Notes under the pieces: model-generated | Databases searched by the model: none | Seen by the model: the letters and a program-made list of their open reading frames with translations, nothing else | What the model was told of the DNA's origin: nothing | Virus record (IMG/VR): IMGVR_UViG_3300042301_003548 | Coordinates: 1-23,540 of that record | DNA from: a virus | Reading direction: 5' to 3' (one strand) | Length of the DNA stretch: 23,540 nucleotides | Position numbers and translations under genes: made by a program | Part shown: piece after piece, positions 10,787 to 19,077 of the stretch | How positions within the stretch are numbered: the stretch's first letter is position 1 | Layout: each line of letters starts with the position of its first letter

Positions 10787-12019
10787 TTACATTTTTCTCC
10801 ACACCCAAACAGGTTCGCAGAATGTTTTACCAATATTTTCTTTTGCTTTTTCGATTTCTTCTTCGGTGAATCTAGCTTCATCACCTTCAATCATTGCACC
10901 TGCTCCAATACTACCCGGTCTTTTAGCCATTTCCATGCCTAAACATCCTTGATACTCTGCACCTGGCATTGTTCCTATAAAATCATTCATAGGGTTTGTA
11001 ATCTCCTGATACCCTTTACCATCTCCTTTTGAGGATGCGTACACATCGGCAATATTTACTGCCAAATACCCACCCTTACGGATTGATGGCCATAAGTTAT
11101 TAATTACTTTGTGTAGAAACAACTCATTCCAAGCATCTATGTTTTTATATCTTACCCAACTTTGTGTATCATCGTATGAGTATCTCTCCACATTAAAGTA
11201 TGGTGGTGATGTAAATACAATATCAAAGTAATCTGGATATTGTGTGAAATCAAAATCTTCAGCAGGTGATTCGTGGAATGTTGCTCTTTTTTCTGTTTCA
11301 AAGAACCCATTATTCTTTTTATAGAACTCTGCCTGTTGTTCATAAATTGGGTGGTTTTCTTTACGCGGGTCAATACCTACATAATGTTCTCCGTTTTCTG
11401 ATGCCATAAATCCACACAATCTATCTCCCCAACCTGCTGAAAAATCCAATACATTCTTTGCTCCTACGAAATCGTATAATGCTTTTGCAACATTAGGTTT
11501 GAATTGAGAACAAATATACTTTCTTAAACTCAAACATACACGTAAGTTATTTCTATTTATTTCTTCAAACTTTAAAGTATATAACCCACCCATAAGTGAA
11601 TGCATAAATTCTTTTGTTTCCCAAGTTCTTTTAGGACCTGGCGATACTGTACCATCCACACTCCAACGATTTGCTTGTTGAAAGTAATTTGATGCCGCAT
11701 TACCAGTATTCAATCTACGGAAGTATAAATTCTTTCCGTTGTAAGTTATTGGGTAACGAGATTCGGATGCCTTACGTGGAAACCATTCACCTTCTACCAT
11801 AAGGTTTTGATGACGAATACCTTTTGTTGCTAGATATTCACTTCGTGCTTCCTTTTCAGTTAGTTCGGCGTATGGAATTGGATACTCCATTAAAACTTGT
11901 CCAAGAGTTTCTTTCACGTCTTCTTTATCAAACGTGTCTTTAATATATGTCCACTCTTCTTTTGGAATATGGAGGTAAGGGGTCATCCCCTTATACTTGT
12001 CAAAATAGTCTAAATACAT
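10787..12019 (-). CDS. DNA methyltransferase-like protein with TSPPY motif
   Basis: This 410-aa protein has a Rossmann-type AdoMet-binding motif I, VLDFSAGWGDRL (190-201), a motif II-like YVGIDPRKEN (213-222) and a catalytic motif IV TSPPYF (270-275). S/T-P-P-Y is typical of amino-methyltransferases, with TSPPY most often in N4-cytosine enzymes. The motif order I then IV and the long N-terminal part (1-185) could house target recognition. It likely methylates phage DNA for protection or marking; an exact target cannot be given. It is preceded by a promoter (12024-12054) and followed by the AAA+ gene. No restriction enzyme partner is seen, so it is probably an orphan methyltransferase. Confidence 0.75.
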   Translation of the reverse strand: MYLDYFDKYKGMTPYLHIPKEEWTYIKDTFDKEDVKETLGQVLMEYPIPYAELTEKEARSEYLATKGIRHQNLMVEGEWFPRKASESRYPITYNGKNLYFRRLNTGNAASNYFQQANRWSVDGTVSPGPKRTWETKEFMHSLMGGLYTLKFEEINRNNLRVCLSLRKYICSQFKPNVAKALYDFVGAKNVLDFSAGWGDRLCGFMASENGEHYVGIDPRKENHPIYEQQAEFYKKNNGFFETEKRATFHESPAEDFDFTQYPDYFDIVFTSPPYFNVERYSYDDTQSWVRYKNIDAWNELFLHKVINNLWPSIRKGGYLAVNIADVYASSKGDGKGYQEITNPMNDFIGTMPGAEYQGCLGMEMAKRPGSIGAGAMIEGDEARFTEEEIEKAKENIGKTFCEPVWVWRKM

Positions 12020-12023
12020 AATT

Positions 12024-12054
12024 CAAATATAACACATTTTTTTTTAAAAACAAA
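12024..12054 (-). promoter_or_regulatory. Promoter of the methyltransferase/AAA+ operon
   Basis: TTTG (12051-12054), 19-bp spacer made mostly of T and A runs, TATATTTG (12024-12031). The spacer is 1 bp shorter than in the other promoters, and the sequence around -33 lacks the GGA extension. Confidence 0.7.
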
Positions 12055-12059
12055 ATAAT

Positions 12060-12902
12060 TTATTCTAAACTTTTTATGTAAGAACCACCAATATTCCAAA
12101 ATAGAATTTTACCATCTAATTTTTGTATATTTTCATCTAACCAATACCACATTTTCTTATCCCAAAATTCATTACAATCAAATGGGACTTCATAATTTGG
12201 CATCATATCATCAAATGCGTATGGTGATTTGTAAATATGGACGTTGTTTATATCTCCGGCTTTATTGTATTCTAATATATTTCTAGTTGAGTTAATTGAT
12301 GACATTGTAATTCCGTGCACTTGTCTTTTGTTTTTTAGAATATCTTTCCAATCTTTGTATTCTAAAAATCTTCTAATCAAACCCGAACAAGTTACACCTG
12401 CTCCCATCGAAACAACTAAATGGTCAAAATCTTCGTTCTGTAATACCTCATCCATTCTACTAGCCATATAATCAACATACATTGGATGATTAAATGCATA
12501 TGGTAACATCTGCCAACCATTTGTTTTAGCAATACCCGATAATTTATTACTCAACAAAGCCATCATGTTTGGTTTCATTGGGAATAGGGTTGCTCCATTT
12601 TCTTTTATTTTTTCTAAAAGATTTGGTGGATACTTTTGTGTATCTGGATATGCCGATATGAACTCAATACCTTCTTCTTTGCATAGTTGTGATAGAACCC
12701 ACCCAGTCCAACTACCATATACGGATAAGTGTGCTAATGGTTTTGATTTATCAATTGCTTCACTCTGTAATATTCTACGGATGCCTTCAATCTTTGCCCA
12801 ATGTGGAAATATTTTACCATCCCCAACTAAATCATCTCGCTTAACATGAACCTTACGCCCTTTTAGTTCGTAAATTTGGATTGGTGTTTGTATTAAATCC
12901 AC
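12060..12902 (-). CDS. Fold-type II PLP-dependent enzyme, ACC deaminase / D-cysteine desulfhydrase-like
   Basis: This 280-aa protein follows the pattern of the tryptophan synthase beta superfamily. The N-terminal TPIQIYELKGRKVHVKRDDL is the usual start of ACC deaminase-like enzymes. The likely PLP lysine is Lys37 in HWAKIEGIRR, YGSWTG (62-67) is the substrate/PLP loop, and GAGVTCSG (167-174) is the phosphate-binding glycine loop. It is about 40-60 aa shorter than cellular ACC deaminases. The start codon lies within the last codons of the asparagine synthase gene (10-bp overlap), so the two are tightly coupled. The reaction could be beta-elimination, deamination or beta-replacement on an amino acid. 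Joint action with the amidotransferase is inferred from coupling only. Confidence 0.72.
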   Translation of the reverse strand: MDLIQTPIQIYELKGRKVHVKRDDLVGDGKIFPHWAKIEGIRRILQSEAIDKSKPLAHLSVYGSWTGWVLSQLCKEEGIEFISAYPDTQKYPPNLLEKIKENGATLFPMKPNMMALLSNKLSGIAKTNGWQMLPYAFNHPMYVDYMASRMDEVLQNEDFDHLVVSMGAGVTCSGLIRRFLEYKDWKDILKNKRQVHGITMSSINSTRNILEYNKAGDINNVHIYKSPYAFDDMMPNYEVPFDCNEFWDKKMWYWLDENIQKLDGKILFWNIGGSYIKSLE

Positions 12903-14398
12903 TGGTAAATCCCCATATTAGTTGATGTTAATTCTGCTTTCATTTTCTTATGTGAAAATCCATTTATTTTTTCAAAATTATCACCGATGACGTGCAGCAT
13001 ATTTTTACGATTACGGAAATTTATATTGGAATCATTTAATATAAGTTCTTCAATATATTGTTTGAAATTAGTTCCTTTTTGAAATGCCCTCTTTTCTTGC
13101 TCAATAATTTCTTCTGGTAGATATGGTCTAAACGCATCTGCTAATGGTAACTTCCATTGACTTCCTTTTGATAAAAACTCATCCGTTAGGTTTGTTGTAA
13201 AATCTAAAAAATCAGTATCAAAGAATGGGCATCGTAATTCAATTGTTCCATAATTCATAAAGATAGTATTACCTCTCAACAAATTACCATAGTATTGTTT
13301 TTCAAATAGTTTTTTTCTAATATCACTCCAATCTGGTTTCTTACTGAACATACGAATCATACCGTATGAACCATAAGATTCATCACTGCCTTCACCACTA
13401 AACGCAACTTTGATTCCATCCTTTGCCATTTGTTCTGCAATGAATGATTGTAGGATTCCCACTTCCATTTGAACGGTTGATGGGTACTCAATCACTCTAA
13501 TTGAATCTATAAATCTTTGCTTTAGTAATTCTTCATCGCGTGGAACAAATACCTCTACTAATTCTACTCCTAAATGTTTTGCACATACTCTTGCTTTCTG
13601 TAAATCAGGTGATGATTGGTCAAACGCAATTGTATAAGCTTTTAAGTTAGGTATTTTTGTAGAAAGTAAATAAGTAATAACTGCAGAATCAATACCCCCA
13701 CTCAATGATGTAGCAATTGGGACATCTGATAATAACCTTTTATCTACTGCATCTCTTAATAACTGATATGTTTTTTTTCCAACCTCTTCTCGTGTTGGTA
13801 AATTTGTAATATCATTACTAAAATTAAAGTAGTAGTTACTATGGACATCTATTTTATTTGTATCCAAATTAATCTCTACCAAAGAGTTTTTAGGAACAAA
13901 CTTTATATCAGCACCTTTGTGTGTATTTATTATTGATTTTAATTCACTTGCTATTATGTAAGTACCATTGTTAAAAATATATAAAGGTAATTTACCCACC
14001 CAATCTCGTGATAAAATTAGTTTGTTTTTATCATAAATAACAAACGAAAACATACCACTTAATCTTTTAAGTTCGTTCTCTTTATATAGGAATAAAATAA
14101 TTTCAGAGTCAGAGTTTGATTTAAATGTATAACCTCTTTCCTCATATTCCTTTCGTAGTTGTGGGTAGTTCCATATCTCACCATTTACTACTAACTGCAC
14201 ACCTTCGTATTCCATTGGTTGATTACCTAATGGTGATGTATCGTTAATAGATAGACGATTATGTCCTAATATAATGTTCTTATCATTATACTGAAACTCC
14301 ATAATACCACGATTATCTTTACCTCTGTGTGAAATGATTTCTAACATTTCGTTCACATCTTTTTTTGTATAACCAATGGTTGCTACAATCCCACACAT
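12893..14398 (-). CDS. asnB: Asparagine synthase-like glutamine amidotransferase
   Basis: This 501-aa two-domain enzyme has an N-terminal class II glutaminase with Cys2 exposed after Met removal (MCGI), HNRLS (46-50), NGEIWN (72-77) and SDSE (96-99). The C-terminal ATP-pyrophosphatase domain has SGGIDS (233-238) and FSGEGSDESYGSY. In AsnB, ammonia from Gln is passed to a beta-aspartyl-AMP to make Asn. Relatives amidate other carboxyl groups, so the substrate here is not certain. The gene follows the TS-fold gene with 1 bp between and overlaps the PLP-enzyme gene. Asparagine supply for protein synthesis fits the tRNA-Asn carried by the phage; amidation of a modified base or sugar is the other possibility. 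Confidence 0.85.
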   Translation of the reverse strand: MCGIVATIGYTKKDVNEMLEIISHRGKDNRGIMEFQYNDKNIILGHNRLSINDTSPLGNQPMEYEGVQLVVNGEIWNYPQLRKEYEERGYTFKSNSDSEIILFLYKENELKRLSGMFSFVIYDKNKLILSRDWVGKLPLYIFNNGTYIIASELKSIINTHKGADIKFVPKNSLVEINLDTNKIDVHSNYYFNFSNDITNLPTREEVGKKTYQLLRDAVDKRLLSDVPIATSLSGGIDSAVITYLLSTKIPNLKAYTIAFDQSSPDLQKARVCAKHLGVELVEVFVPRDEELLKQRFIDSIRVIEYPSTVQMEVGILQSFIAEQMAKDGIKVAFSGEGSDESYGSYGMIRMFSKKPDWSDIRKKLFEKQYYGNLLRGNTIFMNYGTIELRCPFFDTDFLDFTTNLTDEFLSKGSQWKLPLADAFRPYLPEEIIEQEKRAFQKGTNFKQYIEELILNDSNINFRNRKNMLHVIGDNFEKINGFSHKKMKAELTSTNMGIYQWI

Positions 14399-14399
14399 A

Positions 14400-15098
14400 T
14401 TATTTATTTAGGATTTCTAATAACTTATTTGTTTTTTTAGTTTCATCGTTCATCTTACCAATATGACAAGAGTGAGCCAATATACTAACCTTTTCCAATT
14501 CTAAATTAGATTCTTTGGCTAGGAATTTACCTAACTTTACTAACGCAGAGTAATCAGCATAACCACTTTTAGATACTCTGTTTGAACGCAACATTGCAGT
14601 TAAATACAATTTGCCATTACGAGGTTTAATATCAATACCCAACATACACGGTTGTGAGTATGGGTTTCGTGCATCACGTGATGGGTCAAACACTATTAAC
14701 TCACATCGTTTTACTGCTTTACCTGTCTTTAAGATTTTGATTACATTTTCAACCTGATTAAATGTTCCTTGCCAAGCAATCATTCTTCCCCAATAGGAAT
14801 CGTGCCAATGGTCTTTGATAAAGGTATATTCTAAACCTTCCTCTGCTGCAAAGAAATCGTTGATTGGTTTTTTAGGTTGTGGTTCTACGAATGTAACAGA
14901 TGATGCGAAATCAATTCTATCATCACCCATTACATCTCTAAAATGTTGGTCAAACCATTCATCACTTTGGAATTGTGTAATTTCTGTCATTACATTCAAT
15001 TCTTCCGTAAGGTCACCAACCTTTATTCCGTTTGCCAATATGTATTTGGATACTTTTACCCAAGCATCACCCGGTGATACTGCTTCTATAACTGTCAT
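14400..15098 (-). CDS. Thymidylate synthase / dCMP hydroxymethylase-fold protein
   Basis: This 232-aa protein follows the thymidylate synthase order: YWGRMIAWQ with NQVENVIKILK (102-124), nucleophile Cys151 in SQPCML (TS: PPCH), GKLYLTAMLRSNR (162-174, with the R-S phosphate binders R171-S172), and a C-terminal AHSCHIGKMN (208-217) matching the GDTHLY region. Asp182 in GYADYSAL stands where thymidylate synthases have the Asn that reads uracil. The same Asn-to-Asp change is known from dCMP hydroxymethylases such as T4 gp42, so dCMP may be the substrate. It is shorter than typical TS (about 264 aa) and has a divergent N-terminus. Its own promoter (15115-15146) starts a three-gene unit with AsnB and the PLP enzyme. 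Confidence 0.65.
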   Translation of the reverse strand: MTVIEAVSPGDAWVKVSKYILANGIKVGDLTEELNVMTEITQFQSDEWFDQHFRDVMGDDRIDFASSVTFVEPQPKKPINDFFAAEEGLEYTFIKDHWHDSYWGRMIAWQGTFNQVENVIKILKTGKAVKRCELIVFDPSRDARNPYSQPCMLGIDIKPRNGKLYLTAMLRSNRVSKSGYADYSALVKLGKFLAKESNLELEKVSILAHSCHIGKMNDETKKTNKLLEILNK

Positions 15099-15114
15099 AA
15101 CATTTTAATTTTTA

Positions 15115-15146
15115 CAAAGATACGAATAAATTAAGACTTATCCTAA
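15115..15146 (-). promoter_or_regulatory. Promoter of the TS-like / asnB / PLP operon
   Basis: TTAG (15143-15146, in TTAGGATAA), 20 bp, TATCTTTG (15115-15122), 16 bp upstream of the ATG of the TS-fold gene. Confidence 0.88.
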
Positions 15147-15153
15147 TTTTTTA

Positions 15154-15414
15154 CTACAAACTTTCGTTAATAGCGTTGATGTATGCAATTTTAGATGATA
15201 CACCTGCAAATCGTTGAACTTCTTTACCATCTTTTTCAATAATGACAGTAGGAACTGAACGGATATTGTATTTTGATGCTACTTCGTGTTGTGAATCTAC
15301 ATCGTATTCTTCAAATTGAACACCACTAATGGCTTGCTTAACCTCTTCAAAAATTGGCTTTAATGTTTTGCATGGTCCACACCATGTTGCTGAAAATTTC
15401 TTTACACTAATCAT
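15154..15414 (-). CDS. Thioredoxin
   Basis: A short thioredoxin of 86 aa. The active site WCGPC (11-15) lies near the N-terminus and the conserved cis-Pro is in SVPT (53-56). Compared with E. coli thioredoxin (about 108 aa) the first beta strand and helix are missing, a common form in phages. It reduces disulfides in the cytoplasm, and with NrdA and NrdB just upstream the natural client is the C-terminal cysteine pair of NrdA (C588/C591). It starts 2 bp after the PhoH stop, so it belongs to the nrdB-nrdA-phoH-trx operon. Confidence 0.92.
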   Translation of the reverse strand: MISVKKFSATWCGPCKTLKPIFEEVKQAISGVQFEEYDVDSQHEVASKYNIRSVPTVIIEKDGKEVQRFAGVSSKIAYINAINESL

Positions 15415-15416
15415 TT

Positions 15417-16172
15417 TTATCTTCCTTCTTTATTTTGTTTTTCTTTAAATTCATCATATGCATCCAATAATGCGTCTACTACTGGGTGTCTGTGGTTTGT
15501 TAATAGAGTTTGTGAATCCATATCTTTAATCTTCTTTGCAGCAGTAACTAAAAACTTAAATCCACTTTCTCCTTTATATTTTAAATCTACTTGTTGTGAA
15601 TCGCCACATACAACCATCTTGCTTCGTAATCCCAAACGAGATGTAATCATTTCCATCTGGTCATTAGTACAATTCTGTGCTTCATCTACTATAATGAATG
15701 CATCTAAAAATGTTCTACCTCTCATAAATGCCAATGGTACAATCTCAACTTGTCCGTTTTCTAAAATCTTATCAATCTTTTCTTTGTTATACAATTGATA
15801 AAAATTAGAATAAACAGGTTGCATCCACGGTTCCATCTTTTCTCTTAAATCACCTGGTAAGAAACCAATCTCTTCTTTACTTACCGTTGGGCGAGTGATG
15901 ATGATTTTATGTACCGTTTTCTTAAATAACATATCCAATGCTACTTGGCAGGCAAGTAATGTTTTACCACTACCTGCTTTACCACTTAATATTGTAATTG
16001 CGTTATTTAGGATTTTCTCCTTTGCTTCTTTTTGTTCTTCGTTAAGTTGAATTTGAAATTTAATTGGTCCTTTCGGTTTATCAATTAATTCTTCTTTTAT
16101 TTTTTCGGTCAATTCTTTGTTTTTATTTGATAAGTTCTCACCCATAACACTATTGTTTATTTTATCCTTCAC
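15417..16172 (-). CDS. phoH: PhoH-like ATPase
   Basis: This 251-aa PhoH-family P-loop protein has Walker A GKAGSGKT (64-71), then ITRPTVSKEEIGFLPGD, a hallmark of PhoH, and Walker B AFIIVDEAQN with CGDSQQVD and LLTNHRHP further on. The family is very common in phages; RNA helicase or phosphate-stress roles have been proposed, but the phage function is not settled. The first ATG overlaps the NrdA stop by 11 bp. A second ATG (codon 10, 16145) would start just after NrdA and give 242 aa; either start is possible. It sits in the nrd operon, which may reflect expression timing and not a shared pathway. Confidence 0.92.
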   Translation of the reverse strand: MKDKINNSVMGENLSNKNKELTEKIKEELIDKPKGPIKFQIQLNEEQKEAKEKILNNAITILSGKAGSGKTLLACQVALDMLFKKTVHKIIITRPTVSKEEIGFLPGDLREKMEPWMQPVYSNFYQLYNKEKIDKILENGQVEIVPLAFMRGRTFLDAFIIVDEAQNCTNDQMEMITSRLGLRSKMVVCGDSQQVDLKYKGESGFKFLVTAAKKIKDMDSQTLLTNHRHPVVDALLDAYDEFKEKQNKEGR

Positions 16173-17943
16173 AAGCTACACATTCAGGGTCCATTGCCTT
16201 TGCCGCAATGTCTCCTCTTAATACACTTTCTGTTCTCATATAGTAAAGAGTCTTAACTCCTTGTTTCCAAGCTTCCATAGTTACTTGATTTATCCATTTT
16301 GGCTCTGCCGTTGCAGGGAATGCCAGATTTAATGAAACCGATTGGTCTATATATTGTTGTCTTACACCTGCTTGTTTTACTAAATCTAATTGATTTATTT
16401 CTTTGAATGTTTTAAATACATCTTTAACTGAACTACATCTATGTGCTCTTTCATCTATTGATACTTCTTTACATTCAACTAACTTACCTTCCGAAAAACA
16501 CCAATCATCCAAGAAATCTAAATCTTGTACCGAACCACCATCTGCTAAAATCTTATCCCAAACTTCTTTGGTATTTTTACCCACCTTTCTTAACACTCTT
16601 TCTAACTCTGGGTTCTTACGAATGAATGTTCCCTTTGCAGTTTGTTCTGTAAATACATTAGCTGCCCACGGCTCAATACCACTACTAACATTACCACTCA
16701 ATTTAGAGTTTGATACTGTTGGTGCTACTGCTCTCAAGTGAGTATTACGGAAACCTGTATCTCTACACCATAGGGGTTCTCCCAATTCAGCTGCCATATC
16801 TCTACTTGCTCTTTCGCTTTCAATTTTCATTTGAGAGAAAATCTTACGAGTTTCAAATTGTGCTTGCAACCCTTCAAATGGAATACCCTTTTGTTGTAGG
16901 TATGTATGCCACCCCAAAACTCCTAATCCAAGAGCACGTCCTTTGGTGGCTGAACGAACTGAATTATCAAATCCAACTAATCCTTTGGCTCTTTGGATAA
17001 ACTCCTCTAATACCCCATCTAAAAACATTGTAGCAGTATAGACTAAATCAGTATCTTTCCACTCATCATATTTAGCCAAATTCAAAGAACTTAAACAACA
17101 AACAAACGAATGTGATTCATCTGTGTGTAATACAATTTCAGAACAAATATTGGTCATAAAAACCTTTAATCCATTCTTTTTATATGCTTCTGGGTTTTGT
17201 TTGTTTACATTACCCTTAAACATAATATATGGTTCACCAGTTGCCTTTCTTTTTTGTAATAACTTACTCCACTTTCTTCTTGCTTCCGATTCTCCTTCTT
17301 GCAACTTATTCATAAACTTATCACCTACTACTGCACATTGGTGCATATTAAGCGATTGACGGTTTACATCTCCTTTGGGTTCTCTAATCTCCAACCAATC
17401 TTCAAAATCCTTATGGTCAATATTCATATTTACAGAGGCTGCACCTCTACGAACTGAACCCTGATTTGTTGCTAATATAGTTGAATCGTAAATCTTACAA
17501 AATGGAACTACACCATCGGATGTTCCGTTACCAGTAATCTTTGCACCTGCTGGTCTGATTTGGTTTATACCAATACCAACACCACCACCATGCTTTGCCA
17601 ACAACATTAACTCTAAATTCTTTGAACCAATTTCATAGATACTATCACCCACATCTATACCAAAACAAGAGATTGGTAAACCTCTATCCGTACCTGTGTT
17701 TGATAATACCGGTGTTGCTAAACACAACCACCCTTTCCAAATGTAATCAAAAAACTTTGTGGCAAGTTGTGGTTTACCCAATCGTTGTGCAATCTTTGTA
17801 GATACACGCCAATAGGCATCCTTTGGTTTCTCACCATCTTGTAAGTAACCTTTAGATATAGTCTTTACATATACCTCATTATTTCCCCAGCTTGGGAAAT
17901 CTACATCTAGCTCCCAGCCTAATTCTTCTCCGTAATTTCTCAT
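16162..17943 (-). CDS. nrdA: Ribonucleotide reductase class I, large subunit, without ATP cone
   Basis: This 593-aa catalytic subunit reduces NDPs to dNDPs. Visible residues are Cys93 (SCFG) and Cys282 or Cys283 (FVCCLSSLNL) as the redox pair, and N265-I-C267-S-E269 as the radical cysteine site. Tyr567-Tyr568 (TLYYMRTES) form the radical path and C588-x-x-C591 at the tail is reduced by thioredoxin. E. coli NrdA has about 760 aa; the missing part is mainly the N-terminal ATP cone, so this enzyme should lack dATP feedback through that site. That would suit a phage that needs large dNTP pools. The reading frame is continuous, with no intron or intein. It lies 7 bp after nrdB and overlaps phoH. 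Confidence 0.95.
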   Translation of the reverse strand: MRNYGEELGWELDVDFPSWGNNEVYVKTISKGYLQDGEKPKDAYWRVSTKIAQRLGKPQLATKFFDYIWKGWLCLATPVLSNTGTDRGLPISCFGIDVGDSIYEIGSKNLELMLLAKHGGGVGIGINQIRPAGAKITGNGTSDGVVPFCKIYDSTILATNQGSVRRGAASVNMNIDHKDFEDWLEIREPKGDVNRQSLNMHQCAVVGDKFMNKLQEGESEARRKWSKLLQKRKATGEPYIMFKGNVNKQNPEAYKKNGLKVFMTNICSEIVLHTDESHSFVCCLSSLNLAKYDEWKDTDLVYTATMFLDGVLEEFIQRAKGLVGFDNSVRSATKGRALGLGVLGWHTYLQQKGIPFEGLQAQFETRKIFSQMKIESERASRDMAAELGEPLWCRDTGFRNTHLRAVAPTVSNSKLSGNVSSGIEPWAANVFTEQTAKGTFIRKNPELERVLRKVGKNTKEVWDKILADGGSVQDLDFLDDWCFSEGKLVECKEVSIDERAHRCSSVKDVFKTFKEINQLDLVKQAGVRQQYIDQSVSLNLAFPATAEPKWINQVTMEAWKQGVKTLYYMRTESVLRGDIAAKAMDPECVACEG

Positions 17944-17950
17944 AATTTAA

Positions 17951-18964
17951 TTAAAATATATCTCCCCAATCTTCACCTTCACCTGCTTTTGAATAATCCG
18001 TTGGTCTCATTGCAAAGAAATCAGTATGAGTGACACCTCCTGTCAAATGATAAAACCAATCCAACTCACTTGCTTTCTTTTCATTGTATTGAAAATAATC
18101 ATCACCACCTACAAATGGATTGTAACCTAATTCTCCTAATTTTTCATTGATTCGTTTTGTAATGAAATGTTTTAAATCATCTTTTTTAAGATTTTCTAAA
18201 TCACCTCTTTCAAATATTTTATCAATATACTTGTGTTCCAAACCTTGCATTATATGTGCGGCTTCGTATATAGAAGCCTTTGCTTCCTCTAACAATTCAG
18301 GAAACTCTTCACATATATGTCTGAATAATTGACAACCCATTTTAGAATGTAGTGATTCATCTCTCACACTCCACTTCATTTGTTGTCCAATTCCTTTCAA
18401 TAGATTTCTCATTTGAAAAGAATATAGAACTGCAAATGAAGAGTATAGTGCTACACCTTCTGCAAATGCAGAAAAGATTGCTAAACTTCTTGCTACTTCT
18501 TTTCTTGCAATTGGGTTTGTTCTTATGTCTTCTGGTGTCCAATCTGCGGTAGTTTGTGTTAGCATTTCAAATCTTGCTCTCATTGCATCATCGTGTAAGA
18601 ATCCTTCAAAGTCATCTAACCCCAATGTTTCATTTAAGTAAGAATATGCTACTGCGTGGATTGTTTCTTGCGAACCAAACAACATAGCCATTTGTCTTAT
18701 TTCGTGCTTTGGAAACCATTTAGTAACCATACCCGTCCAATAATCAGAAACTGCACATTCTGTTTGAGCAAAACCCAATAGAATATTTCCAACCAAATTC
18801 TTTTCAGCAGGTGTAAGATTTTCATTCCAATCTTTAACATCACCTTGCATCGGTATTTCAGTATGTAACCAAAACGCTTGAGCTTGTAATAGCCAACCCT
18901 CCGTATAATAAACAGGGTATTCAAATGGTTTATATGCTACCCTTTCCGTAAATAATTTGCTCAT
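17951..18964 (-). CDS. nrdB: Ribonucleotide reductase class I, small subunit
   Basis: This 337-aa diiron protein makes the tyrosyl radical for NrdA. Likely ligands and radical site are Glu69 (AQTEC), Glu100 and His103 with Tyr107 seven residues after Glu100 (ETIHAVAYSY, same spacing as E. coli E115-H118-Y122), Glu169 (FAEG), and Glu203 and His206 (RDESLH). The C-terminal tail EDWGDIF is the expected NrdA-docking end. The ATG at 18962-18964 was chosen because the first 22 codons of the longer frame (from 19030) fall in a structured leader and do not resemble NrdB. The gene heads the nrdB-nrdA-phoH-trx unit. Confidence 0.95.
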   Translation of the reverse strand: MSKLFTERVAYKPFEYPVYYTEGWLLQAQAFWLHTEIPMQGDVKDWNENLTPAEKNLVGNILLGFAQTECAVSDYWTGMVTKWFPKHEIRQMAMLFGSQETIHAVAYSYLNETLGLDDFEGFLHDDAMRARFEMLTQTTADWTPEDIRTNPIARKEVARSLAIFSAFAEGVALYSSFAVLYSFQMRNLLKGIGQQMKWSVRDESLHSKMGCQLFRHICEEFPELLEEAKASIYEAAHIMQGLEHKYIDKIFERGDLENLKKDDLKHFITKRINEKLGELGYNPFVGGDDYFQYNEKKASELDWFYHLTGGVTHTDFFAMRPTDYSKAGEGEDWGDIF

Positions 18965-19077
18965 AGTTTTTTTATCTAATTTCAATTTTAGGTATAGATA
19001 AGTATTGTATATACTACCTTTTCCACCCAACTTTTCATAGGATTTTTCTATGTAAGTGTGGTAGTTTTTTAAGTATT
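18965..19077 (-). promoter_or_regulatory. Structured leader upstream of nrdB
   Basis: The 113-bp gap after the helicase gene folds on the minus strand into one long hairpin (19013-19065). Its helices, from outside in, are ACTA/TAGT, CCAC/GTGG, ACTT/AAGT and CATAG/CTATG. No consensus promoter is seen in it. It may be a cis-acting RNA controlling nrdB, or a processing site between the replication and nrd units. I do not recognise a known riboswitch class. Confidence 0.4.

Noticed and set aside
18965-19030. Longer NrdB start adding 22 residues
   Set aside because: The added segment lies in a structured leader, does not look like an NrdB N-terminus, and an ATG with normal context follows at 18964.
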